Positions 20,935-30,185 of a stretch of DNA of 30,926 nucleotides are shown in pieces. The notes beneath the pieces were generated by a model, which saw nothing but the letters and a program-made list of their open reading frames with translations, was not told the origin of the DNA and searched no databases. The stretch is from a virus: positions 3,647 to 34,572 of the IMG/VR virus record IMGVR_UViG_3300030107_004466. One strand, written 5' to 3'. A program made the translations under genes and the position numbers. The stretch's first letter is position 1; the number at the start of each line of letters is the position of its first letter.

Positions 20935-21126
20935 TTAATTATTGAATAGATCTGTATATCTAACCTTCAAAGCATCCGCACACTTATTCTTATAAAGAAG
21001 GCTAAAATTCCTCTTACCATATATCATTTTATGCATATATGCCCTGGTTATATCGAGTTGTCTAGCAAGCCATGCGATGGATCGTTCTTGCGTTTTCAAT
21101 TCGTTCAGGAGTTCTTGGTTTTCCAT
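20935..21126 (-). CDS. Cro/XRE-type repressor-like protein (63 aa)
   Basis: The 63 residues hold a helix-turn-helix (SIAWLARQLDITRAYMHKMI, about 17-36) of the XRE/Cro type; the scaffold 'I-x-x-L-A-x-x-L-x-I-x-x-x-x-x-x-x-M' is present. It is divergent from the integrase gene and lies next to an operator-like palindrome, so it most likely controls lysogeny or early transcription. The length equals that of Cro-like repressors with a single DNA-binding domain. A TTGTTT / TATACT promoter lies upstream (21174-21203), and AAGG is the ribosome binding site. Confidence 0.75.
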   Translation of the reverse strand: MENQELLNELKTQERSIAWLARQLDITRAYMHKMIYGKRNFSLLYKNKCADALKVRYTDLFNN

Positions 21127-21173
21127 TTAAATACCTTTACATCTAATTAAATTTGTTATCAAAGTGTTGCCAG

Positions 21174-21203
21174 AGTATATTAATACCATCACTAAAAAAA
21201 CAA
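21174..21203 (-). promoter_or_regulatory. Candidate promoter of the repressor-like gene
   Basis: On the minus strand TTGTTT (21198-21203) and TATACT (21174-21179) are 18 bases apart, followed by a short leader to the ATG at 21126. TATACT matches consensus at five of six positions. Strength is uncertain. Confidence 0.4.
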
Positions 21204-21228
21204 CTATTATTTTATACTTGTCAACATA

Positions 21229-21257
21229 TTGTTACCTATTGTAACTTACGATAGTAA
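21229..21257 (+). promoter_or_regulatory. Candidate integrase promoter with overlapping operator palindrome
   Basis: On the plus strand TTGTTA (21229-21234) and TAGTAA (21252-21257) are spaced by 17 bases. The palindrome GTTAC-CTATT-GTAAC (21231-21245) overlaps the -35. This is the arrangement expected for repression of integrase by the divergent Cro/XRE protein. The ATG (21273) has AAAGG about 7 bases upstream. Confidence 0.4.
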
Positions 21258-21272
21258 TAAAAAGGTAATAAA

Positions 21273-22340
21273 ATGGCATACATAGAACCACATCCAACCG
21301 ACAAGAAAAAGCATCGTATCAGATGGTATGATCACCAGAATGGTGTCCGTGCCTGTGAGACATTCATAGGTACTAAAAAAGAAGCTGAAAAGGAGTGTCA
21401 ATATTGGACACGAAAGGAACAAGAGATAAAGAATGGGTTCCTTCCAGGTCGTGTGAATATGGTTGCAACACTTGGTGTTTTGGAAGAATGGTTCTTTAAT
21501 ATAGGATTAAGGTGGAAGAATGACCATCGTGAAGAACCTATTGATGAAAAGACAATATATTTGTATAAAAAATCCCTCAAACAATTCATAGATGTTTTTG
21601 GAAAAGATTGCCTTGTTAGTGCTATATCATCTGCCAAATACAGAGAATATTTTCCTAATAGAAAATTAAATGGTCTCAATGTGGATATTAGAGCAATGAT
21701 CACCATTATCAATACTGCTATCAGACATAAGAATAAATTGATCACGGAAATGCCAACAGACCTATTCACATATAATATAAAGCACAAGACACCATTCTTT
21801 TTAGAATTTGATCAGGTCAATAAGATATTATCATTGGATATGGATGAGTATTATCAGAAAAAGCCTTGGGATTTTGATAGGGATGAGACAATGAAGATAT
21901 TCATGCTTTATTTGTTCACAGGATGCCGTTTAAATGAACTTTTATCACTTACTTGGGACAATGTTAACTTCGAGGAAAATAGCATCGTAGTGACAGGAAA
22001 AAGAAAAAAGGTTCGTAAGATATTTGTGACCAATACCACGATGGAAATATTAGCATCACTAAAGGATAGGGAAAGGCCAATGCCCTATAGTCCTCATAAA
22101 GTAAAGACCAGATTAGATGATATCAATGAGTTCTCTGGAATAAAATTCACCACACATAATCTTAGGTCTACTTGTGGTTCATTCATGCTATCCGCAGGAT
22201 GTTCCATAGAAGAGGTATCAGAACATCTAGGACATGAGGATATTCAGACCACTAGAAAGTGGTATGCTAGGATCATAGAGGATAAGAGAAAGGATGCTAC
22301 AAAAAAGATGGAGAAATTGACACTTGGTCTGTCTATTTAG
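21273..22340 (+). CDS. int: Tyrosine integrase
   Basis: The 355 residues show the catalytic set R219 (TGCRLNELL), the beta-hairpin lysine area (TGKRKKVRK), H295-x-x-R298 (THNLRS), H321 (LGHED) and the nucleophile Y331 (RKWYARI). The N-terminal SAM-like arm/core-binding region is present (about 60-170). It catalyses site-specific integration and excision, marking the phage as temperate. It is on the strand opposite to both neighbours; its stop overlaps the stop of the tail gene (22337-22340). No excisionase gene was recognised; the XRE-like gene could play that role. No attachment core could be recognised. Confidence 0.94.
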   Translation: MAYIEPHPTDKKKHRIRWYDHQNGVRACETFIGTKKEAEKECQYWTRKEQEIKNGFLPGRVNMVATLGVLEEWFFNIGLRWKNDHREEPIDEKTIYLYKKSLKQFIDVFGKDCLVSAISSAKYREYFPNRKLNGLNVDIRAMITIINTAIRHKNKLITEMPTDLFTYNIKHKTPFFLEFDQVNKILSLDMDEYYQKKPWDFDRDETMKIFMLYLFTGCRLNELLSLTWDNVNFEENSIVVTGKRKKVRKIFVTNTTMEILASLKDRERPMPYSPHKVKTRLDDINEFSGIKFTTHNLRSTCGSFMLSAGCSIEEVSEHLGHEDIQTTRKWYARIIEDKRKDATKKMEKLTLGLSI

Positions 22341-23419
22341 AATTCTTCTTCTATTCTCATTTTAATGCTATAATAATCATTTGCGACTTGTCTCATTTCA
22401 AGTGAGCCTTGTGCAAACCTAGCAAATACATATTCACTTTCTGCACCAGTAGCTGTAGAGTCCTTATCTACACAAAAGATCATTGGCCGATGTGGTCCAT
22501 CTGTCATGTTCCAAACATCTGTTATTACAGAATCATCTGAATGTTGGAATTCTGAATATTCATCAGGCAATAGATCTGTATTTGCTAAAAATGAGAACGA
22601 CAGATCATAGGCTAATCTGCCACCAAACTTATTTTGCTCATAAGTACCTAATGCAAAAGGACTTTTTGATGTAGAACTTGCAGTCCTGCCTAATGATGTT
22701 GCAGATGCAAATCTATTTCCACCTACAGATTCATTTATTTTTACTTTATCATATATTATACTACGAGTGAGATCCATGTCTGGGCTATATGGCATTTCAT
22801 ATGCTTCACCTATCATCAATCCACCTACGGTAAGATCGGTTGAACCCCATGTTCCATTTGTCGCATTACCAGTATTAGTTGTATTACCTTCAAATTGAAT
22901 TGCCCAATATCTTAGATCTTGTTCTGGAAATGTAATAATGGTTGTTCCATCTGTCGCAGGCTCTATTACCATACTTTTACCATTAGATGCAGCCGTTCTT
23001 GTATCACCATTAACTGCTTCACTCACGGTCACACTACCCCAATTAATATCTGCTGTATCTGCATTTGCACCATCAATTGCAGTTACATCGGAAGATGCAT
23101 CACCAGCAAAAATCCTTATTTTCCCTACAGCCGTTGCAAGGTTATGATTTAATATTGCAATATAATTTTGCTTATAAGATGCGGTTGCAAATGAAAAAGT
23201 ACACAAAACATGAGAATCTGTATCTCTTGATGTAAGAAATTCAACTGTATTCAATGGTCGTAGGTCCAATAGATCTGCTACTGTGTTTTGTGATTGCAGA
23301 CCTGTGAAATAAGTTCCACCATCCGTTGCCGTTACTGCTCCAATAGCAGAACCTCTTGCTCTGTGATAACTAATTAGATCTGGAAAAAATTTTGGTGTTC
23401 TTATGTTTTGATTGGCCAT
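22337..23419 (-). CDS. Tail protein (360 aa), probably distal tail/tip component
   Basis: This 360-residue, beta-rich protein begins MANQNIRTPKFFPDLISYHR. Segments such as VEFLTSRDTDSHVLCTFSFA and SFSFLANTDLLPDEYSEFQH suggest a beta-sandwich structural protein. It follows the LamG-bearing tail-tip gene with a one-base overlap and ends the tail operon. It may be a baseplate or fibre-attachment component. No exact family is recognised. The stop overlaps the integrase stop on the other strand, without a terminator between. Confidence 0.7.
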   Translation of the reverse strand: MANQNIRTPKFFPDLISYHRARGSAIGAVTATDGGTYFTGLQSQNTVADLLDLRPLNTVEFLTSRDTDSHVLCTFSFATASYKQNYIAILNHNLATAVGKIRIFAGDASSDVTAIDGANADTADINWGSVTVSEAVNGDTRTAASNGKSMVIEPATDGTTIITFPEQDLRYWAIQFEGNTTNTGNATNGTWGSTDLTVGGLMIGEAYEMPYSPDMDLTRSIIYDKVKINESVGGNRFASATSLGRTASSTSKSPFALGTYEQNKFGGRLAYDLSFSFLANTDLLPDEYSEFQHSDDSVITDVWNMTDGPHRPMIFCVDKDSTATGAESEYVFARFAQGSLEMRQVANDYYSIKMRIEEEF

Positions 23420-26262
23420 TATCCTACCTCTCGTGCCTTTATGCTCACTTTACCCATAGAGCGTTTTGTTTCTATTACCATATAATACTTACTTGTTGAA
23501 AAATTTGTGCCAAACATCTCTACTGGCATATCTGTAAATGTTATGATGTCTCCTGTTTCTAGTTGACAACCTTTCATCGGATTTACCACATCACAGGAAA
23601 CCAATATTTTCATGTCTCCCATAATGTTATTATAATATGAATACCAATCTGCATTGCAATCAGAGTCTGCTGATGATGGTATTGTGCCAATATTATAATC
23701 TAGATTTATTGTTCTGATACCTTCCTTATCACCAAGGTTAAACTTTACTCGATTTGTATTTGATATTGTATTAAAAGTATAATAACCAGACTTCCTTCCA
23801 CTTGTTTCAGAAACAGTATCAGATTTATTATCTGGTGCTGGGTGTTTATTATTTGCTATTTCCCATTTTGTTATTACACTGTCCAATCCTGTCGTTTTCA
23901 AAGATACCTTATCTATGTCTTGACTTGTAAGATTAACACTAGCACTTAATTCACTACTTTTCTTTAAATGGATATATTTTAACTTTCCACTAGCATCTAT
24001 CTTGTAATTAAATCCAAATTCCATTGCAAGTTTATCTAAATTCTCTTTTAATGATGTTGGCTCCAACTGCCAATATCGTATTTTCCAATTATCAATTGCC
24101 CTATCTGTATTTAAAGAACTCCAATTTTCAGGATCATCACCTGATATCCCTGCAAATCTTTGTAAAAGGTCTCTATGTGCATCGTGACCATGAAGAATCG
24201 CACCCGAATCCCAAGATGCAGTTAAGCCTGGGCCACCACAATAAAAGAATTTTATTTTATTAAGATTGTTATAATCTTCTGCATTATTGGAATTACCACC
24301 ACCAGAATAATCTTTCCAAAATCTAATTGACACAAATATCTTTACACCAAATAATTTTAATGTATGTGCTTCTGATACATGCGAAGGTGCGGCAGTATCA
24401 TTAATATAATTAAGATTTATTTCCGTAGGACAAGTCGCTGCTGTTTGTAATGCGTATTCAATATTTGAGCCAGTTGATGCTGTTCCTATTACTGTTCCTG
24501 TAGTACCGTCTGTGCTGTTGTCATAAATTCTATTACCAGATACTGAACTACCATCTTTAAAAAAATCCACTTGATAAAACTGCCCTGATCCTGAACCATC
24601 AGTATGTACTACACCATGCCTTAATTTTATTTTTCGTATTTTAGTATTCTCTGTAATTGCTGGCACTGTCATCATTTGTAAGTATCTATTAACGCCTGTA
24701 CTAGAACCTGGATGCGTATAAGACGAAAAAGAATCTGTATCCCAATCTCCACTTGATGTTTTTTTAAAAGCATTCTCAGGATCGGTTAATTCTGTTCTGC
24801 CATACAGGTCATTGCCATGCTGTGGAACCATGTATCCCTTTGCATAATAATTCACAGGTGTACTTAAAACATTAACTCCACCATCTACTGCTGTTGCTTC
24901 TGCTTCTGTGCCACCAGATGTAGATGCTGATGCCATAGATAAAAAATAATCTTGACCAACATAATAATGTAGGTAATTATTATCCCCAGAGGTATAAGAC
25001 CTTGGCATTAAAGTCTTTATTTTTAAGTCTTCTGTTATAATTAAAGGAACTGGGTATAATCCACCATAAGATGCATCTGCGTGATCTGAATAGTTAAAAG
25101 CACCGTAAACAACTGGCTCATATATATATTCAGTAGAGTGTCTTTTTTGTGGAAAATCTATACCATCCCAAGGTCTGTGTGTGTTGATCTGCATCGTGAC
25201 ATTTTGATTCTGATCTAAAGTGACATCAACTATGCGACCTGTAAAAATTCTTTGACAATTACTTAAAGTGCCTTCTCCATGAAATTGAGCATATACACGA
25301 ACTTCTTTGTTGTGATAATTATTAGTACCATTGAAGAGTAATTTATAAACATCAGTACCGTGTAGATCAAAGTTTGCACTTGTGACACTTATGTTACCTG
25401 TCTTCGATGTGCCATTAGTAATATCAATACTATCTCTAATGGTTATGTTCTGATTTAATATTGATCCATGATAGAAATTAGAACTAACTGTTGTGTCTCT
25501 AAATGACAATCCAAAAGCATGAATGAATTGGTCAAATCCACCAATTGACCAGGTAGCTCCACTTATTGTTCCAGTATTGCTATTGGAGCTTGAGTCGTAT
25601 GCACTTGTGCTAGAGCCTTCATCTAATTTCCAATAACCAACCAATCCACTATCATCACTATCAACAAGTCTGTTATAGTAGTTAGATATTTCACTAGCAT
25701 TTCTAGCCGTATTCCAAACACGAATGTGTGCTAATTCACCATTGTACCCATTGTTATTTAAAAAGTTATTACCAATGGTCATATTTGCATCTGAACTTGT
25801 ACCGCCAGTTGGATCATTGCTTGCAGATTCTGTTTCTACCAATGTACCATTCTTATAAAAATACGCTTCACCACTTGAATCATCCCTTACAACCGCTACA
25901 TGAGTCCAAGTATCTGCACTAAGGTTAAAAGATGATGTAGTATTTGACTCATTACTACCACTGCCGTATTCGTAAAACAATTGAAATTCACCACCACTTT
26001 GCAAGTTCACATTAAATGAAACATTTTCAGCTTCTGATTCTCCAGATCCAGATGAAAGACCAATCACTACACCACCACCTACTGCATCAGCTTTACACCA
26101 AAACTCAATTGTAAAATTAACAAATGGTGTTGAAAGTATATTGCCAAAGTTTATAGTGTCATTTGAGCCATCAAAGTCTAAACAATTGTTATTATCAGCA
26201 GTAAAATCAAATAACCAATTCTCATCTACATTTGCATTGACTGGTGGGTTACTCAATGCCAT
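23419..26262 (-). CDS. Tail-tip protein with N-terminal LamG/ConA-like domain (947 aa)
   Basis: Residues 1-23 introduce the protein. A LamG/concanavalin A-like jelly roll covers about 24-228 (start CLDFDGSNDTINFGN; middle TWTHVAVVRDDSSGEAYFYK; end GLVGYWKLDEGSS), a fold that commonly binds glycans. From about 240 (FIHAFGLSFRDTTVSSNFYH) runs the larger tail part, beta-rich with a C-terminal segment (about 780-947) resembling tail-hub proteins. It is placed straight after the tape measure, where tail-tip or hub proteins sit in siphoviruses. It probably recognises a cell-surface sugar, which is inference from the LamG fold. It overlaps the next gene by one base. Confidence 0.82.
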   Translation of the reverse strand: MALSNPPVNANVDENWLFDFTADNNNCLDFDGSNDTINFGNILSTPFVNFTIEFWCKADAVGGGVVIGLSSGSGESEAENVSFNVNLQSGGEFQLFYEYGSGSNESNTTSSFNLSADTWTHVAVVRDDSSGEAYFYKNGTLVETESASNDPTGGTSSDANMTIGNNFLNNNGYNGELAHIRVWNTARNASEISNYYNRLVDSDDSGLVGYWKLDEGSSTSAYDSSSNSNTGTISGATWSIGGFDQFIHAFGLSFRDTTVSSNFYHGSILNQNITIRDSIDITNGTSKTGNISVTSANFDLHGTDVYKLLFNGTNNYHNKEVRVYAQFHGEGTLSNCQRIFTGRIVDVTLDQNQNVTMQINTHRPWDGIDFPQKRHSTEYIYEPVVYGAFNYSDHADASYGGLYPVPLIITEDLKIKTLMPRSYTSGDNNYLHYYVGQDYFLSMASASTSGGTEAEATAVDGGVNVLSTPVNYYAKGYMVPQHGNDLYGRTELTDPENAFKKTSSGDWDTDSFSSYTHPGSSTGVNRYLQMMTVPAITENTKIRKIKLRHGVVHTDGSGSGQFYQVDFFKDGSSVSGNRIYDNSTDGTTGTVIGTASTGSNIEYALQTAATCPTEINLNYINDTAAPSHVSEAHTLKLFGVKIFVSIRFWKDYSGGGNSNNAEDYNNLNKIKFFYCGGPGLTASWDSGAILHGHDAHRDLLQRFAGISGDDPENWSSLNTDRAIDNWKIRYWQLEPTSLKENLDKLAMEFGFNYKIDASGKLKYIHLKKSSELSASVNLTSQDIDKVSLKTTGLDSVITKWEIANNKHPAPDNKSDTVSETSGRKSGYYTFNTISNTNRVKFNLGDKEGIRTINLDYNIGTIPSSADSDCNADWYSYYNNIMGDMKILVSCDVVNPMKGCQLETGDIITFTDMPVEMFGTNFSTSKYYMVIETKRSMGKVSIKAREVG

Positions 26263-26263
26263 A

Positions 26264-28549
26264 CTAAGCTAATCCCTGTTTTGATGCTTTTGCTATTTGT
26301 GGAATAAGAGTATCTCTTACAAATTCATCGTTAGCGATCATGTTGCCCTGAATATTTAATGTCACACCACCACTTTGTCCTGATTGATTCATGTCTGCAA
26401 GATTCTGTACACCAATATTCTGCACTGCTTCTCTTCTCATAATGAACTCTCCAGCTTGAGCAAGAATTGGCACATTGTCTTGTCCTTGAACCATGCCACC
26501 ATGAGCAAATCTTTGAATACCATTATTTTTGATCAAGCCACCAGTGTGGCCTACAAACATTCCTGCTGATTGTAATACTGCACCAGGTACTTGTCCACCA
26601 GGGAATAGCATCATCATTGCACCAATGGTCTGTAATATTTGACCTTGAGTAACTTCACTACTATCTCTCAATGAAACCATAGCTCTTGATGCTGCCAAAA
26701 TGCCATTTGCAAATGTTCTAGTAGAATCTGATGCTTTATCTGTTTCATCTTTTGTAACAACCATACCAGCGGCCATCATTGCATTTTTTTCTAAAAGTTG
26801 TATCTGTCTATCTAAAAGAACTTCTTCTATTGGAATCCTTGCTTCAGCCTGTTCTTTTGCTCTTCGTTGAGCTTCTGCATTCGCATTTAAGGTATCATTA
26901 TATATTTGCATGGTTTGAGCAGATAAAATGATCTTTTCTACTAATTCATTATTTTCCTTACCAAATGTTATTATGTCTCCGTTTGCTAGTTTAAAATTAT
27001 TAGCATTTTTGTCTAGTTCGGTATTCATTATATCTAAGCCATTTACAAGTGGAGCAATACCAGTAGCACTAAGATCTAATGCATCTTGTATCTGAGATAT
27101 GGTATCAAGTCTTAATGTTTCTTTTTGTATATTTTCTTCTATTTTATCGTTCTCACTTTGTCGTAAAACACTCATTAATCTAACATTCCTACTAATATCA
27201 GCATCCAGAGATAGGCTTAATGCTTTACGATCACTTAACATTTTTTCTCTTTCTTCTCTTTCTTTAATCGCCTTATTCATATCCTCTATGGCTTTTTTTA
27301 GTCTATCAATGGTTTTTATATTATCAAGATCTTGAGCACTTAATTTCCCACCACTCTCCACTAATGCCAGTGTCTTTGTATCTGCACCATCCAATGCCAT
27401 TGCTTGAAGTGTAAGTGACATAACCTTTTTCTGTAAAGTCTCAGTTATGCCATCAGTTTCTTCTTCTAAATCTTTTGTAGCTTCCGTTACATCACTTAAT
27501 GACTTTTTATATTCATCTAATTCCTTTACCTGGTCTTCTAATTCTTTTTGAAAATCTTTTGCTTCATCACTTACACTTTCAAATGCTCCTGTGGCTTCAA
27601 GCATCTTATCTATTGCAACTCCTAATATCATTGCAAGTCCAGCCAAGCCTATTCTTTTAAGTGATTTTTGAAACTTCAATGTAGCACCAGCGGCAAGATC
27701 TGCTGCTATTTTATATATACCAAATGTGGTTGCTACTATAGATATTGCAGTTGCCGCTTCCAATATCTCTTTCTTATTAAAACCTCTTATGAATTTTTCT
27801 GCCCACTTTACTGATTCTGTTAAAGTTGGAATGAGTATATCGCCAACAGTTGCCTGAAATCTTACAACGGCATCCTGCATATTGCTAACTGCACCTTGAT
27901 ATGTATTTGAAAGTCTTTTTGCACTACCAGATATACGACCATCTGGATCTGTCAATGCACTAACTAATGCTTTTCTAAATTCTGGAAGTGTAAGATCGGT
28001 AAGGTCTTCAATACCTTCAGAATCCTTGATCAATTGAAGGATTCCTCTCTCCCTGAGAATGTCAGCCGCACCAGCTCCCCCAGCGAAAGCACGGCCCATT
28101 GCACTTGCTGCTTGTGTTGCTGTGGTCCCCATAAATGCAGCAAGATCAGTAACAGCAGAAAGAGTTGCTTTGGAATTAACACCAAACGCTTCTAATTGAG
28201 CACCAGCATCAACCACATCCTGTAGTTGAAATGGAGTAGTACCAGCAACTGCATTAAATCTATCAAATGCCTTATTTGCTTCAACGACACCACCAGTAAG
28301 TCCAACTAATCTTGCCCTTACTGATTGAAACCCTGCCGATGCCTGTACAAACTTATTAACAACTACTGCTGCACCACCAACTGCGAAAGAAAATAACAAG
28401 ATATTATTTCTTAATGCACCAACCTGCCTTCTGAGACCAGATGTGGATCCACGAAGTCGGTCCATACCATCCTTGGTCTTGTTTAGTTCTTGGTGTGCTT
28501 TTGGAAAACCTTTTAGGTTTATGTTAATATCGAAACTATTTCTTGACAT
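26264..28549 (-). CDS. Tape measure protein
   Basis: The 761-residue product has the tape-measure design: basic N-terminus, long helical stretches and hydrophobic patches (NNILLFSFAVGGAAVVVNKF, 47-66; ISIVATTFGIYKIAADLAAG; IGLAGLAMILGVAI). A coiled region runs at about 330-470 and the C-terminus is glycine-rich (MVQGQDNVPILAQAGEFIMR), common in phage tape measures. It sets tail length, and the C-terminus enters the cell during injection. It sits between the tail chaperones and tail tip, as usual, and overlaps the upstream gene by 14 bases. Confidence 0.93.
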   Translation of the reverse strand: MSRNSFDININLKGFPKAHQELNKTKDGMDRLRGSTSGLRRQVGALRNNILLFSFAVGGAAVVVNKFVQASAGFQSVRARLVGLTGGVVEANKAFDRFNAVAGTTPFQLQDVVDAGAQLEAFGVNSKATLSAVTDLAAFMGTTATQAASAMGRAFAGGAGAADILRERGILQLIKDSEGIEDLTDLTLPEFRKALVSALTDPDGRISGSAKRLSNTYQGAVSNMQDAVVRFQATVGDILIPTLTESVKWAEKFIRGFNKKEILEAATAISIVATTFGIYKIAADLAAGATLKFQKSLKRIGLAGLAMILGVAIDKMLEATGAFESVSDEAKDFQKELEDQVKELDEYKKSLSDVTEATKDLEEETDGITETLQKKVMSLTLQAMALDGADTKTLALVESGGKLSAQDLDNIKTIDRLKKAIEDMNKAIKEREEREKMLSDRKALSLSLDADISRNVRLMSVLRQSENDKIEENIQKETLRLDTISQIQDALDLSATGIAPLVNGLDIMNTELDKNANNFKLANGDIITFGKENNELVEKIILSAQTMQIYNDTLNANAEAQRRAKEQAEARIPIEEVLLDRQIQLLEKNAMMAAGMVVTKDETDKASDSTRTFANGILAASRAMVSLRDSSEVTQGQILQTIGAMMMLFPGGQVPGAVLQSAGMFVGHTGGLIKNNGIQRFAHGGMVQGQDNVPILAQAGEFIMRREAVQNIGVQNLADMNQSGQSGGVTLNIQGNMIANDEFVRDTLIPQIAKASKQGLA

Positions 28550-28910
28550 CTTGCTGTTTCCTTAATATTGCTTGATATTCATCATCTATAGCAGAAAAGA
28601 TGACTACTCTTTCATAGTCTGCATCATCTATGTTATTTGCCAAAGGGATGTTGAATTTCTTCATGGACATATACTCTTCTATGAACATATATGTCTCTTG
28701 GTCCATAAAGTAAGATGAATCGGCACATAGGATCAGATTATAATATAGATCTGTACCAGGAGTGTAATCAGTGCCTTCATTCTCAGCAAGAATCCTATTG
28801 ATCTCTCCCCATAACTCATTCTCATCATAAGTTATCATTTTGCGAAGAGTTGGACTCTTGGCTTTGTACGGAAAGGTCAATCCCCTGGACTTGATATTAT
28901 GATAACTCAT
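28536..28910 (-). CDS. Tail assembly chaperone, -1 frameshifted part (gpT-like)
   Basis: This frame is the continuation of the upstream chaperone gene. The ATG at 28910 has no good ribosome binding site. The frame remains open upstream to the slippery site at 28937-28943, so the natural product is probably a fusion (86 residues, then nine linking residues VIKARVSIW, then these 124), about 219 residues in all. In lambda the homologous G and GT proteins chaperone the tape measure during tail assembly. The 124 residues are acidic, helical and of no known catalytic type. Independent translation from 28910 remains possible. Confidence 0.82.
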   Translation of the reverse strand: MSYHNIKSRGLTFPYKAKSPTLRKMITYDENELWGEINRILAENEGTDYTPGTDLYYNLILCADSSYFMDQETYMFIEEYMSMKKFNIPLANNIDDADYERVVIFSAIDDEYQAILRKQQDVKK

Positions 28911-28933
28911 CCAGATGGAAACCCTTGCTTTAA

Positions 28934-29194
28934 TTACTTTTTTTTAGATGGTGCTTTATATTGATTGTAGATAGCAAGAAGAACTTCATCAACCTGATTG
29001 TCATCCAGATCTTGGAGTGACTCTTCTGGTTTTTCAAAAGCATGGTTCATAACCCAATCCAATACATCGTAAAATGTTGAAAGGTCAATGTCACCATTCT
29101 TAACAGATCTAACTTCCAAACCATGAAGTTTTCTTCTATCTTGGAAAGTTAAAGGTCTGACCTCAAACTCACCATGATCGGTTTTTACTGTCAT
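28934..29194 (-). CDS. Tail assembly chaperone (gpG-like)
   Basis: An 86-residue protein (start MTVKTDHGEFEVRPLTFQDR) with the 'R-P-L-T-F-x-D-R-R-K-L' type opening common in small tail assembly chaperones and an acidic, helical body (EKPEESLQDLDDNQVDEVLL). It lies between the tail tube and tape measure genes, and its last sense codons (AAA AAG just before TAA) form the slippery sequence for -1 frameshifting into the next frame. As in lambda, the short form and the fused form would be made in a fixed ratio. Confidence 0.88.
   Translation of the reverse strand: MTVKTDHGEFEVRPLTFQDRRKLHGLEVRSVKNGDIDLSTFYDVLDWVMNHAFEKPEESLQDLDDNQVDEVLLAIYNQYKAPSKKK
28937..28943 (-). other. Programmed -1 ribosomal frameshift site (A AAA AAG)
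   Basis: The heptamer A AAA AAG is the last part of an eight-A run (28938-28945) followed by G (28937), directly before the TAA stop (28934-28936). Slipping back by one base on AAA AAG leads to reading GTA ATT AAA GCA AGG and on into the downstream gene with no stop. A AAA AAG is known from E. coli dnaX as an efficient -1 site. No strong downstream hairpin is visible. Confidence 0.88.
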
Positions 29195-29195
29195 A

Positions 29196-30185
29196 TTATG
29201 TTGCTATAATTGTTACCAATGCACCTGAACCATCTGCTGTAGCAGTAAATGGTAATTCAACAAATACTCCAGACTCTGTAGTTGTTTGCGAATATCCTGT
29301 ATATTTTGCGGTAGGCACATCAAAATCTAATTCAGAACCATCACCTATGCTAATATTTACTGAAGTTCCCGAATAAAAATCTGATACTGTATCTACCACA
29401 TTATCATCTAATTTTGCAGTAACAGCACCTGTAACAGAAATTTGCCCACCTCTGTTATATGCAGATGGTTCGTGAGATATGCTATTTACTGTTGAATAAC
29501 CTACTCTTGTAGCAGGATTGGATATTGTTAAGTTGAAATTATTAAGAACGACATCATCTCCACCAATACTCATAGTTGTGCAATCAAAAAATGAATATGT
29601 CTTATCTGCTGCTGTTGCATCAGGTGATGTTGATTCAGCACCTATGACTGGTTGATAACCGCTAAAAAAAGTACCACTTGCAGTTAATCTTCCACCATTT
29701 GTACCAGGATCCATTGACAAAGTTAGTTCTTGCAATATTGCACTATGCATTAATCTATCTTCGTCTGCATCAGGAGAAGAAATAACTACACAAGCATATT
29801 CACCAGTTGTTGCAGCTTCATTGTAGGCTACAGTTGCTTGATTCCCTATAATTACAGCCGATCCTGATGGGCTAGTATCTTCGGTTACTAATTGCAATAG
29901 CAACTGGACTAATGCTTCATTCTCAATAACAAGATTGTCAAATGACCAAGTAAAAGTTCCACCCTTATACACTTTAATATGATCAGTTGGCCTTAAAACT
30001 CTTTGACCTACTCTTTCAACATCTGCTGTTTGAAATCCAGCAGAAAAATCAATATCATTCACTTCTGTCAATCTCATTTTATACAATGTTCCACTTACAT
30101 CGTTTGTCCCTAATGCATCTGATTGTAAAGATACATAAGCTTCAAATTGTTTACCAGAATATACCTTTTTATCTAGTGCAGCCAT
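29196..30185 (-). CDS. Major tail (tube) protein
   Basis: A 329-residue, beta-rich protein located just upstream of the tail chaperones, the standard site for the tail tube gene. Stretches such as MRLTEVNDIDFSAGF, KVYKGGTFTWSFDNLVIENE and GGRLTASGTFFSGYQP are typical of tube-fold proteins with alternating beta-strands. It forms the hexameric rings of the tail tube. Its length suggests one tube domain plus an extra C-terminal domain (about 200-329: VRYTVNSI-type and tail-end strands), possibly Ig-like. The ATG shares a base with the previous stop (TAATG). Confidence 0.85.
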   Translation of the reverse strand: MAALDKKVYSGKQFEAYVSLQSDALGTNDVSGTLYKMRLTEVNDIDFSAGFQTADVERVGQRVLRPTDHIKVYKGGTFTWSFDNLVIENEALVQLLLQLVTEDTSPSGSAVIIGNQATVAYNEAATTGEYACVVISSPDADEDRLMHSAILQELTLSMDPGTNGGRLTASGTFFSGYQPVIGAESTSPDATAADKTYSFFDCTTMSIGGDDVVLNNFNLTISNPATRVGYSTVNSISHEPSAYNRGGQISVTGAVTAKLDDNVVDTVSDFYSGTSVNISIGDGSELDFDVPTAKYTGYSQTTTESGVFVELPFTATADGSGALVTIIAT

